A stretch of 64,000 nt of DNA, taken from Anthopleura xanthogrammica (lineage: Eukaryota > Cnidaria > Anthozoa > Actiniaria > Actiniidae). The stretch is taken from assembly GCA_964019055.1 (NCBI GenBank), contig OZ025216.1:6005840-6069839 (forward strand), written 5' to 3'. This document shows, in pieces, positions 12,325-33,300 of this stretch; positions within the stretch are counted from its first letter, which is position 1, and each line of letters starts with the position of its first letter. The notes beneath the pieces are model-generated. The model was not told the origin of the DNA. It did not search any database and saw nothing but the letters and a program-made list of their open reading frames with translations. The position numbers were made by a program, and so were the translations under genes.

Positions 12325-12702
12325 GCATGAAACAACCCGAAGTACCCCCCCCCCCCGTCTAGTGTTTGCCGTTCGTTTATTCCAATCGCTACGATGAACT
12401 ACAACTACAACTAAAAACTAAATTGTTTTTCAATGCATCCCTTTTTATAGGGATTTGTAAGAAATCAAATTAAATGACAGGTAGTCAAAATTATTCGATA
12501 TTAACTAAGAAATTTCAGGAGGCGTTGCCTCATAATTGAAATAAGAAAAACTGAGAATATTTGAGTTGAGAGCTGAGCACCCCCAAGGGTGATTCTGAAT
12601 CCCCTCATGGGCATCTCCCTTTTTTCTTCTTCGACGATTTGAACATGGTTTTTCCTTGTTTTATTTATTTTTCCTTTTCTTTTCAATTTTGACGATAACA
12701 GC

Positions 12703-12715
12703 CCCCCCCCCCCCA
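12703..12715 (+). repeat. Poly-C tract
   Basis: Run of 13 C between unremarkable A+T-rich sequence. From here to 13651 nothing coding was recognised. Confidence 0.8.
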
Positions 12716-13651
12716 GTTTTTATGTCCTTCCGCCGCCTATGGGCTGTACATCAGTTACAGCTGTAAACTAAATAGTTTATAGAACTTTGAACAGCTTGCT
12801 TCCTTTCTAGCTAGTGATATCATTCCAACGGAATACATCTGATCATGAATAAGCCGTAGTTTGATATGGCGCTCCTCGCCCCTTGTCTGCTAAAAGTATG
12901 GCTAAAATCCTGCTTGACATGCATAAAATTCCTTATAATTGTCTTTTGCGGGGAAGTCGAATAAAATCTTCAATTTTTCTGGTTGTACATTAGTTACAGC
13001 CTAAAGCCTGGTATACACGATCAACGCAAATGGAAACGCAGGCGATGTTCATGTGTTTCCATGACAACACTATCAAACTTATGGAAGTAAATCGAGTGGT
13101 CTGTAGTCAATACGTACAAGATGTGAAGGGTAACTTTTCAAAATGAACAATGAAAAACGACTAGTAAACAGCTTTAAAAAGAAATAAATGCGATTCAACT
13201 ATTATGTAAGATGATTCCGAGCGTTTTGCCAGGCTATGTGTAATGTTAGCTCTGAAGCGTCCGCCTTTTTGGATTTGAGAACACTTTTTTTTATTACAGT
13301 TGTAAATAAAAGGTTACGCATTTGGTTTTATTTATAAAATACGCATTTTGTATGAACAGGAACTGAAACTAATGATTTGAATATCACCCACAGAAATCAG
13401 ACAATTTGCATAGCCGAATATACTTGAAGACAGATTCTAGTCATTGGTTCTGTCAGGTTCTGTGCTTGCCTTACAAAACTACCTAGCTTGGATCAAGATT
13501 ATTATATTACAATACATTATCGTAACAATCTTCGGTTTTATTAGCTATTCATTGTAGTTCATGAGCTGCGATTATCTACTGAAAACAAACAAGTTAAAGC
13601 CGCTGTTTCTGTCGCTGATAGAGGATACTATCTTCAGATAGAAGATAGAAG

Positions 13652-14107
13652 TTTAAAGTGCCTATGACACACATGACAATATTCTCAGTATAGATTCTAC
13701 ATAAGATACTAAAAATACTATAGTTTGAGTGATACGTCTTGAAATTATAAAGGGTTTTCCATGCCATTTGCTAATGACTGTGACGTCAGGGGAGCCATCA
13801 TTTAATATAAAAAATTTAACTGGTAAAGATAAATTAAATTTGGAAAGCAACACTGTTTCACCCATGGCTTTCATAAAAAAATTGCCAATCATTTTCCGCA
13901 CAGTAGCCAGTGTTTTGAATTACAAGGAACAACAAATAAACATAAATGCCTTCCTGACGTCATAGTTAGTAGCATATGACAAAAATAAACGTTCATAACT
14001 TCAAGATGCATCATTCAAACAATGTATTTTTTTGGGGCCAGTCAACAGCTCATCTCATGTAGAATGTATTCTGATGATATTGTCAAATGTGTCATAGGCA
14101 CTTTAAA
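13652..14107. mobile_element. 456-bp non-autonomous DNA element
   Basis: Ends are ~30-bp imperfect inverted repeats (TTTAAAGTGCCTATGACAC...). TTAA is present at both tips (13653-13656 and 14103-14106), compatible with a piggyBac-type TTAA target duplication. The interior has no transposase frame, so it is non-autonomous. Confidence 0.75.
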
Positions 14108-14588
14108 ACTGAAACAACAATAAAGAGAAGAGTATATAGAGTATATATACCCTTCTGAACCGTAACAGAACTCAAATAGAAGAATGATCACATACATGTA
14201 TATCGCAGAGAATGTTCTGTGGCACCGTAAAGCCTAAGTAATAGGGGAAACAGTTGTCTTGTGACCTTAGTCCAACAGGTTCTGCCAAATCATGACGGCC
14301 TGATAAATATCTGATTTTTTTTTCCGGTATTGACAAACGTTCTTACACAATTTTGTAACTGAATCTATCAAAATCAAAATTAGAAGATATTTCTTTGTTA
14401 CAAATTTGTGTACCTAAACTATGTTTCAAAATACCTTATTATAGGAAACTATTTCTCTGTATTATACAGGCTGTTTCTTGGCAAATAATCTCAGTTTAGG
14501 GATATCATAATAGAAACTTAAGATTATATGCACGTGAATCATTCCACAGGACAGGTTGTCTTCCTTCTTGGAAGTTCTATATATTGTA

Positions 14589-14816
14589 TATCTCTCGAGT
14601 ATGGTTCTAGCAGAGGTTAGTTCGAAATGTAATCTCTTGTCTTTTGTATTAACAAGGTTTTTTTAGCATGTTTTGCTTGAAAAGAAAATATACAATCATA
14701 GCTTATTGTAGGATATCTCGAGTATTATTCTAGCAGAGGTTAGTTTGAAATGTAATGTCTCTTGTCTTTTGTATTAACAAGGATTTTTTGGCATGTTTTG
14801 AAAATATTTAGAAAAT
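14589..14816. repeat. Tandem duplication of ~125 bp
   Basis: Two copies share TCTAGCAGAGGTTAGTT and TCTTTTGTATTAACAAGG. The second starts at about 14711. The 196 bases between them and the RBPJ stop codon should hold the RBPJ 3'UTR, but I could not place a convincing poly(A) site. Confidence 0.7.
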
Positions 14817-15011
14817 ATATCATAATTTAATACATGATAAATAGTGAAAACCTGGTCATATATATAGTCCCATGACAAATGAAATATCCAAAAGAATATT
14901 CATAAGAGAAAATAATGGCTCCTCCTAATGAAACAATTAGTACTAATTTAAGAAAACTCAACTTTTACATATGTTGCTTGAAAGAATTGATGCACAAATG
15001 TAATTACAAAA

Positions 15012-24718
<9,707 letters not shown>

Positions 24719-25795
24719 GATGATGTTCAAGTATTCTAGGGTTCCACAGTACAGATATAAACAAAGTAACAAACGTACTGCTCTAAAAAATCGCGTATCA
24801 GGCGAGAAACACTGAGGAAATCTTCATCAAAATGTGTTATTTAAGCCGATTTCAAGGAGAAAGCTCTTAAAATATTAAGAGAGAGAATATTCGGAACTTT
24901 TACCGATAAATACCGAAACACCAACTGACAAGACCAACGGCGCGACTAGTCGGGACAAAGCCATCCCTTTGTGTGCGGGGCCCTGTGTGAGCGATCGATA
25001 TCAATCAAATTTTAAGTGATTTTCGCAGGAAATCAAAGCCAAGCAGAAAATAAAACCTCTGTTAAAAATTATAACTCATTTCGAACTCGATTCGCCTTTT
25101 CTTTAGCTTTGTTGGAAATATAACCTTTTATTTATACAGGTTTATAGTACCAACAGGTTTGCACTGGAATATGAATATTTCCCCTATGTTATCATATACA
25201 GGGGAAAATACTTGTTGCTGATTGCCTAATGAAGGAGAGCTTTTTTTCGTAGTGCGTACCGAATTACTAGGAAATGATTGGTAGTTCAGTTGGCAAAACC
25301 TTAAAAAGTATTATTGTCCAACAGCCCCCAATCTCCTTCCGCCGCCCATTTCACATGCCTACAGACAACACACGTCGATCAAGAAAACAGCCCTAATAAG
25401 TAATTTTCTATCGAAGAACCTCGAAGGAATGTTGCAATGAAGACCGAACAAAGACAAATAGCTTATGCTCAATATTATTATGTGATTAATTCTGTCAACA
25501 TGTATCCAATCATATTTGAGAAATAGACAAACCAAAACTCCATTGGACAGACAATTGTTATGGTTACGAGTTTCGTCCAATCATGATCGCGACCCGGAAA
25601 AAGAAAAAAAAAGGAAGCTCGTTTTAAGACTGGTATGCCACAGGTAACCCAGTAAACAGCAAGCTAGTGGAAATTCCGAGACACAGTCCGAGACAGTGGA
25701 AACAAAGTGGGCGTGTCAGCAGACAAATATGGGCGTGAGGTGGCGACTTGAATTTTTGATATGCTGCCACAGTTCGGTGGAATCCGTAATAAGTC
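24719..25795. other. RBPJ 5' flank, no repeat recognised
   Basis: Head-to-head intergenic region with POMT1 (total 2.6 kb). The first kilobase holds no recognised gene or repeat and should contain the RBPJ promoter and 5'UTR. No TATA box could be assigned with confidence. Confidence 0.5.
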
Positions 25796-25896
25796 GCTGC
25801 GCTCGTGGTTGGACTTGGCATCATTTGCTGATGCCAAAGCCGAGGAAAGACCTTAGAAAAGTGACTTCGATTTGTTAATATCATCGATCCATCTGA
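25796..25896. repeat. Direct repeat, copy 1 (flanks the 79-bp array)
   Basis: GCTGCGCTCGTGGTTGGACT...ATCATTTGCTGATGCC...CACTTCGATTT...ATCGATCCATCT-like block. It is repeated with changes at 26997-27110, i.e. on the other side of the SINE and minisatellite. Confidence 0.75.
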
Positions 25897-26194
25897 AGTA
25901 GGACTGAAGAGTTGTCAAAAGAAAACTACTAGGAACCCGTCTTAATAGAAACCTTAAGCGCGCATTAAGGATTCCTCTTTACTGGGTTGCCATGGCTACG
26001 CTGGAGATTTCAGCCCCAACACCGCTAGCCCGAGAGGACATTACTGACTGATCAGGAAGCTCGGCCGAAGCCGCCTTAGGGAGAGTTTAATCGTCCCCTA
26101 GACCGCAAATGATTAACCCCTCGCTATGACCAGCACACCCGATATAATGGGCTTGTGTTGCCGATGGTTTTGCCGCTGTGGTTATTTCTTTCCA

Positions 26195-26202
26195 TGTGGG
26201 AA
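26195..26202 (+). promoter_or_regulatory. CSL-type consensus in the RBPJ/POMT1 intergenic region
   Basis: TGTGGGAA fits the CSL site consensus YRTGRGAA, 1.48 kb upstream of the RBPJ ATG. An 8-bp match can occur by chance in 2.6 kb, so autoregulation is only a possibility. Confidence 0.2.
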
Positions 26203-26209
26203 GAGCAGG

Positions 26210-26345
26210 AGCAGGCGTGGCTTAGTTGGTTAGTGTGAGGCCTTCACTGAGTTCGATCCTCAGGATCTCCAGGTCTGTTTCGACTTCACTCTGTTCTGTG
26301 TAGCTTTTGCATTAAATACCTGAAATTTTATTTAAAAAAATAAAA
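26210..26345 (+). repeat. tRNA-derived SINE
   Basis: A box TGGCTTAGTTGGTTAGTG (26218-26235) and B box GAGTTCGATCC (about 26249-26259), then a short A+T-rich tail ending in A-runs near 26333-26345. It lacks a complete acceptor stem, so it is not a tRNA gene. Confidence 0.65.
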
Positions 26346-26432
26346 AAGATATAGCAGAAGTAAGCATTGTTAAAGATATTCAAATCTACACCAATCATGT
26401 GCAAGAGTATATAACAAACAAACAAACCTAGA

Positions 26433-26985
26433 ATAACCTAGAAAGGTCAGTTTGATAGATGGAATTGTGTCACCATCCTTCAGACTGACCGCGGGCAAAC
26501 ATCCCATAATGATAACCTAGAAAGGTCAGTTTGATAGATGGAATTGTGCCGCCATCCTTCAGACTGACCTCGTGCAAACATCCCATCATGATAACCTAGA
26601 AAGGTCAGTTTGATAGATGGAATTGTGTCACCATCCTTCAGACTGACCTCGTGCAAACATCCCATAATGATAACCTAGAAAGGTCAGTTTGATAGATGGA
26701 ATTGTGCCACCATCCTTCAGACTGACCTCGTGCAAACATCCCATCATGATAATCTAGAAAGGTCAGTTTGATAGATGGAATTGTGCCACCATCCTTCAGA
26801 CTGACCTCGTGCAAACATCCCATCATGATAACCTAGAAAGGTCAGTTTGATAGATGGAATTGTGCCACCATCCTTCAGACTGACCTCGTGCAAACATCCC
26901 ATAATGATAACCTAGAAAGGTCAGTTTGATAGATGGAATTGTGTCACCATCCTTCAGACTGACCTTGCGCAAACATCCGATAATG
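26433..26985. repeat. 79-bp minisatellite, 7 copies, hairpin-forming
   Basis: Unit starts (ATAACCTAG) at 26433, 26512, 26591, 26670, 26749, 26828 and 26907: exactly 79 bp each. Each unit contains GGTCAGT...ATGG and CCAT...ACTGACC, which pair across a short loop. Because 79 is not a multiple of 3 no frame stays open. Lies 350-900 bp upstream of the POMT1 start. Confidence 0.95.
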
Positions 26986-26996
26986 ATAACCTTAGG

Positions 26997-27110
26997 CGCT
27001 GCGCTCGTGGTTCCACTTGAGTTTGGATCATTTGCTGATGCCATTCTATTTTCCGACGAGAACCGACCTCCGAAAGGTCACTTCGATTTCTAATATGATC
27101 GATCCATCTA
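26997..27110. repeat. Direct repeat, copy 2
   Basis: Diverged copy of 25796-25896, sharing CGCTGCGCTCGTGGTT, ATCATTTGCTGATGCC, CACTTCGATTT and ATCGATCCATCT. Confidence 0.75.
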
Positions 27111-27179
27111 TTCTCATCATCATTACTTGTCAAAGCAAGTGATTGTTTGGGTTCCCTGTGGTCTGTGTCTTTAGGCACG

Positions 27180-27330
27180 TTTTATTTCCGTTTCCGGTTT
27201 CTCTCGGATGGCTCGGTTACTCGGTTTTGTACTCGAGGCAAGGTGTTCAGTTATCCTGTTTTTTTTTTCTGTCAAAATTTATGCATTTTTTTCAATGTCC
27301 TAGCGTTTTCCATGGCAATATCTCTTGATA
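27180..27330 (+). promoter_or_regulatory. Probable POMT1 promoter/5'UTR
   Basis: Directly upstream of the POMT1 ATG. Contains TTTCCGTTTCCGGTTTC (ETS-type GGAA cores on the opposite strand) and no TATA box. Assignment is by position. Confidence 0.3.
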
Positions 27331-30300
27331 ATGATGGTCAGTGAGTTGGCAAATAGAAAAGTTGAAACGTTGCAGGATGAGAAGCGAGAAAGGATCATTG
27401 AAAAAGGAGATCTAAAGGAAAGTCACGCGTCAGAGTCATCGTTCCTTACGGTAAATTATTGTCAACTTTATTTATTAATTCGGTAATGGATTGCAATTTC
27501 AATGGAAAAGATTCAGTAAAACATTTAGAGAATTCTTTGATAATATTGGTATGCAGTATCTTCAGTGTATAGAGTGTTCCAAGCTAAACGTGAAGGAAAT
27601 TTTATGAGACTACTTTAATTAATACACTTAAGCTTAGGCTGGCTAATTTTCTCTTTTTATTAAAAAGACTTCACTAACAATAACCGTTATACTGAAAGAT
27701 AAGCATCTGCCTATATGCAGATGTGTGAATCATTTAATACTCAACTTGGACCAGCCTTGTAAAATCTTTAACACAACTTTTCTAGTAATTTTGCCAATTC
27801 TCTTGAAAGTTATAACTTCTTATTCTATAACACTAGTCATGTAGTGATGGAGAAGTCCGGTTTACGTATGCATAGAGCCTTCGATCAGCTTATTCAACAA
27901 GTTTAGATCGTTTCATTGAATGAAGCTATCTATGAAATAACAGGATCCATAGTTTACTAGCTAAGAAATAACAATAATTATATGTAAGCTTAAATATGAC
28001 TCTCAATAATCCTTGCTATAAAAGTTTGAGCCCAATGTCAGAGTACATGATATAATTTAATGTGACTCTACATGTAGATTCTCTCAAAACTAGTAAAAAG
28101 TTCTTATCTTAGTCCCCCGGATAAGAGATTATACCCTGAGGCACTTATGATCTCTTACTTTATCTGAGTCGGGACCTTAAAATAAGAACTTTTTACTAGT
28201 TTTGAGAGAATCAAGTTTTAGAGTGCCATGAACTCCGTTTCTCAGAAGTACAAACATTCTTAAGGGAAAATTATGAAACTTATAAAAAATGCAATTTTTT
28301 GGAAGCTTTCTGTTACAGTGTAGTTGCCTCTCACAGCAAAATCTAAACTTTAACAGCCAGTAGATGAAAACACATTCAATGTATGTCTGTTGTGTACAGC
28401 TTTTAACTTAATAACGCCAAAACACAAAGTTTTGGCTACTTCCTTATTCTTTCACCTTATAAGTGAGTTCTAAAATAACTTGATTGTTGAATATTCAAAA
28501 CTACTACATGCCTTTGGTTGATATCCACCAAGTTCATGTCTGGAGACAAGACGTTTTGTCTCGAACTGGCATGTGTGACTGAAAATGGCTGTAACTCACT
28601 TGAATCAATTACAAAACACCCAGTAATTCCTTAATTTAGCACATGTAGTAGATCAAAAACATTTAGGTTTTTAACAGCATGTATTCAAAAGTTTTTTGAG
28701 TTGCAGTTGTGGTTATGGCCGATTTTCTAATAGTGAGTGGTGTTTCAAAATTTTGCCCTCCTTTTTGCTCAAAATTCGATCAATTTCTTTAAAATTTAAT
28801 TCTTGGTAAACCAATTGTCATAATTTTGTCTGCTGAGTTTGAAAAAAATCTATTACCGGTAATTGCATTTTATTTGTCCTGACAGTTTTTAGTCCTATAT
28901 TTGCTGCGCAAACACTTGCACTTCAGTCACCAGCCCCCAGCTCTGCCATATTAATTCCTGAAGGTGCTCAATTCAATTGGCAATCATAAAAATAGAATAT
29001 TCTATAGCACTGGCCTGAATAAGCTAGACCAACTAAACTGCTCCATGTTTGCTTGTGCTTCATGCTCTACTAAGCAACAACAAGGCATTGGAAGCATCTG
29101 TCAGCAGGTTGTTATCATGGTTTGTTCACAAAATTACATTTGAAACTCTACATCAATATCTAGCTCTCTTTACTATATTATATGTTCACTTCTACAAATT
29201 TCTTTTTTGAAGGTATGTTATATTTTTAACAGTTCTCTTTTTACAGACTCACAGTTTATTGTCTACAGCATTTTTATCTTGGACATGCACTAGTTAGGAC
29301 TTGGTAAATTTAGATTTATACTGTATCTTTCTCTTTCAATATTATTGTAATTCCATGGAAAAAGTTAAATTATATTCCAATAAGATTTTAGTAAGCACAT
29401 GCTTCAAGACTATGATGTTAGGCATGTTGATATGCACTATTGTGATTATTGATCAGTTCTACAATGTTAATATATTAACATTCATTTGTAGAATTGATCA
29501 ATAATCACAACTGGTCACAAGCTATTTAATTAGTTTTTTAGTATAGGTGATGTTGATTCTAAAATTCATAGAAATATCAAGCAAAGCAAAATATATCCTA
29601 AACTGTTTAAAATAACCAGTCATTATTAGCTTATTCCTTTTTACAGTTCCCTCCGCCATCTTTAAAATTGCATGAGAACGAGGCTGGAGTTGACCAAAAC
29701 ATCAAAAAAACTAAATTTAAAAGGAAAACAAAGGGGCGTGTAAAAGAAATGTTCTTATAGTGCATTTTTACAGATTTCTTTGCTCGTTTGTATTATAGAG
29801 GACATTATCTTGACCTTGAATTAAAAAGAATATGATTAAACTCGACTTTTTTCTGATTTTATTTTCACCTATTAAATTATTTTTATCTAAATTGGGCTCC
29901 CTGTGAGTCATCCATTCATCCATTAATTCTACCATTCATCCATTCCACTCATTAATTAATTCAATAATTCTTTATAAGAATTAATTGGTAAGTCATTTAC
30001 CATACTTATTATTATTTGTTTTTATGTAGGGTAATGGCAACAGCTTGGTTGCTGACCAAAAGGTTTCAACTGTAAAGATAGAGCCAACTTATTCCTCAGA
30101 CCCACCTTTTGTCATGAACATGCAGCTTAATGTCGTATGGTTAGTCTTGTTAGGACTTTCCTTTGGTACACGATTATGGCAGCTAACTATACCAGAATAT
30201 ATTGTGTAAGTAAAAGTTATTTGGTGTAATTGGGGAATGCCCAGTATATAAGAATGCCCAAGAATAAGATGATGATAGGAAGTTTCCTGAGTATGTTGTC

Positions 30301-33300
30301 ATTCCAGTGGAAGTTGGACACAAATAATGAAATCAAAGCTAAACAATGAAAAACCAAATCAAGTCTAAAGAGAAAGAAAAATGTTAAAAATAATGAGAGC
30401 TTTAAAGCAGCCAACTTGGCACAAATCATATGCCAATATGACGACATCATTATTTTGTATGTTGTATTTATTAGAAAGTTTTCACATACTTAGGGTTACA
30501 ATGAGGGCACTCTAACCGTGAACACTTTGAGTTTTTCTGACATTTTTTCTCGTCCAATCAAAAACCAGATTCACAACTTATTACTAAGACTCTGACTCTT
30601 AATATTTAGTTAGCTAACCTAAACACAATGTCAGAGCCTTGTTGTGAATCAGGCTTCTGATTTGACGATAAAAAAAATGTCAAAAAGAAACTGAAGTGTT
30701 CACATTTCAAGTGCCCTCACTCTCACTGTAAAGGGTGCCTATTTTTTATTGTTTTCGCTTCATATTTGTTTGTTTTTGCTTTTACTATTAATATCATTAT
30801 ATGAAACTGGTTATTTGCATCCTGAATTAATCCCTATTGTATATTACGTATGGTTGTCCAATGATGTCTGTTTTTTTCTTCAAGTCAGTGCATTTACCAT
30901 TAATTTTGTTGATAGTTTGTAAACTGTTTGTCATATTTTTATTTTGCAGATTCGATGAAGTTCACTTTGGAAAATTTACAAACTTTTTTATGCAAAACAA
31001 ATTCTTTTTTGATATTCACCCACCATTAGGAAAACTCCTTTTTGCAATTACAGGTGAGGTATAAATCAAAATTAAGTGTACAGTGTATACAGTATATTAA
31101 GAGCAAGTGTAGCTCAGTTGGTTAGTGCACAGCCTTCAGAGCTAGAGATCCATGTACACCTATTTCAAAACAGGCTGTCACAGCTAAAAGCAACAAGCAA
31201 CAACACAAGATGACAAAGAACAACTTACTGCATTTTACTTCTTATTCATGATTTAGATGCAATTATTTTAGTCGTTTTGTAATCATGGTACTAGGCTGCA
31301 ACTGTTTCGTTTTTTTAAGTGTTCAGCTAATTGCCCTATTTCACTATGATGTCCTATCAAAACAATCTATATAAATTGTTTTAATGCTAAGGGTCATGGT
31401 CGTGAGAGAGGGCAAAATAACAGCAAAACAAATACTGACCAATTCACGGTTTTCGGCGGCCAAAATTGAGCGGAGTTACAGAAGTCAAAGAGATCGAGAT
31501 TTCTATATATTTTGCCGAGTTTGCCAAAAACTGTGAATTGGTCTATTAAATTACTGGCAATAAAATTTGATTAATGATAATATATAGTGGAAAGTAAGAG
31601 CAGCTAAATATTACAATACAATCTTTATTGAAATAGGTGTACAGCTGTATACGGTTCGATCACAGGGAGTCCACAGCCACTAATATCAGTGTTTAAAATA
31701 AAATCTATCACGAGTAAAAGCTTGTGCTCCTGCACGAGCTCTGTGGTGTTTCCAGATTGGTTAAACTTCAAGTCTGAATATATTATTCAGCTGCTTTAAC
31801 GTTCCTAACCTAAACCTACAGTAACCAACCCTAGCATCGATTCCAGTCCTTTCTCGATAGTCAGTTTGGGCCATGGAAACAGGTGTCAGGGTTCGTACGG
31901 GTTTTGGAAAGTTTTGGAAATTGATAATGAAATTTTCCAGGACCTTGAAAATTTTTGAAAATGGATTTTTAGTCCACTGGACTATGGAAAAATATGGATT
32001 TTTTGTAGCTTGGCTAGTTCATGCCTTGCAAAGAATTGTTTTCATTGTAAAGCGCCAAAGATTTTTTTGTTAGCAGTACTGTACACGTGTGTACAGCTGT
32101 GCATACTATAAATTTTCCAATAATTTCCCCCTCGGCATCCCATAATGTCTTACTTAAAATAATAGAATTCAAGATGGCCACCATATCAGTAAAAAGGTCT
32201 ATTTAGGTAGGAACTGTCCTTAATATGTTTTTTTTTTTTGAGTATTAATACTAGTATTATAATTTCCACAGCTTACTTGTCAGGGTATGATGGAAACTTC
32301 TCCTTTGATGAAATAGGACAAGGTAAGAACTGCAGCATTTATGACAATGGTGGTATGAAACACCTTGACTAAATTTTCATTAACTGCATGTATATAACTG
32401 CTGTTACAATAAAAAACAATTATACTGGGATGAGGTTGCAAGAGCTTAATATTATACTAAAATACAGCTCCAACCTATCCTAATAAAAGGCCTACTCATT
32501 GTAGAATATTTAATATTTATTGTTTATTTTAAAAGGCTTAGGAGAATATGAACCATTTGTATGGATTCTAAGATCAGTACCTGCCTTTCTTGGAAGTCTT
32601 ATAGCACCTTGTATTTATGAGGTACGTCAATCACCTTAATACATAGGACAGCATGATTCAAAATATTATCTAGTGTCAAAATAATTCTGGTTAGGATTAT
32701 GTGATAATTGGACAGCATATTTGAGGTTTTACTTGAATGTGCATACAGGCTCAGTCAATGAATGATGACGTAGGGATAGGCATTTGCATTTGAACTTGCA
32801 AAAAGAAAATTTTATCCCAAGACTTTTTGCAGTTAGGGACTTTTCATTAACATTAGAGGGGTTGGGGGCTGCTACGCAGCAGGGAAGTGTAAGAAAAATT
32901 TGTCTCCCCCCCCCCCCCCTTTACCAAACCAGGGAGGAAAGCGCATACTGCCGCTTTGCAGTATTTGACAATTCGTAAATTAATTGTTTATTATTTATAT
33001 TAAATTTTCAAATGATGCTTATAATACTCTTTTTAACCATTTAGATAATTTTGGATCTTGGATGTTCTCACTGGACAGCTTCATTTGGAGCACTTCTTGT
33101 TATTTTTGGTAACAAAATTTTCTCAATAATTTTTTTTTTTGTAATTTCATCCATGAATTTCAAATTGTGTTTCACAGCAAGAGTTCAAACAGGAATTTTT
33201 TTCCGTGCACATTATTTGTCATAATTTTATTTGACAATGTTTGTTTTTGCTAGTTAGTCACCATGGTTATGTAGATGTAAACATCAATCTTGTCATTGTC

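Noticed and set aside
26210..26275. tRNA gene
   Set aside because: A and B boxes present, but the stems do not close and an A-run tail follows; scored as SINE.
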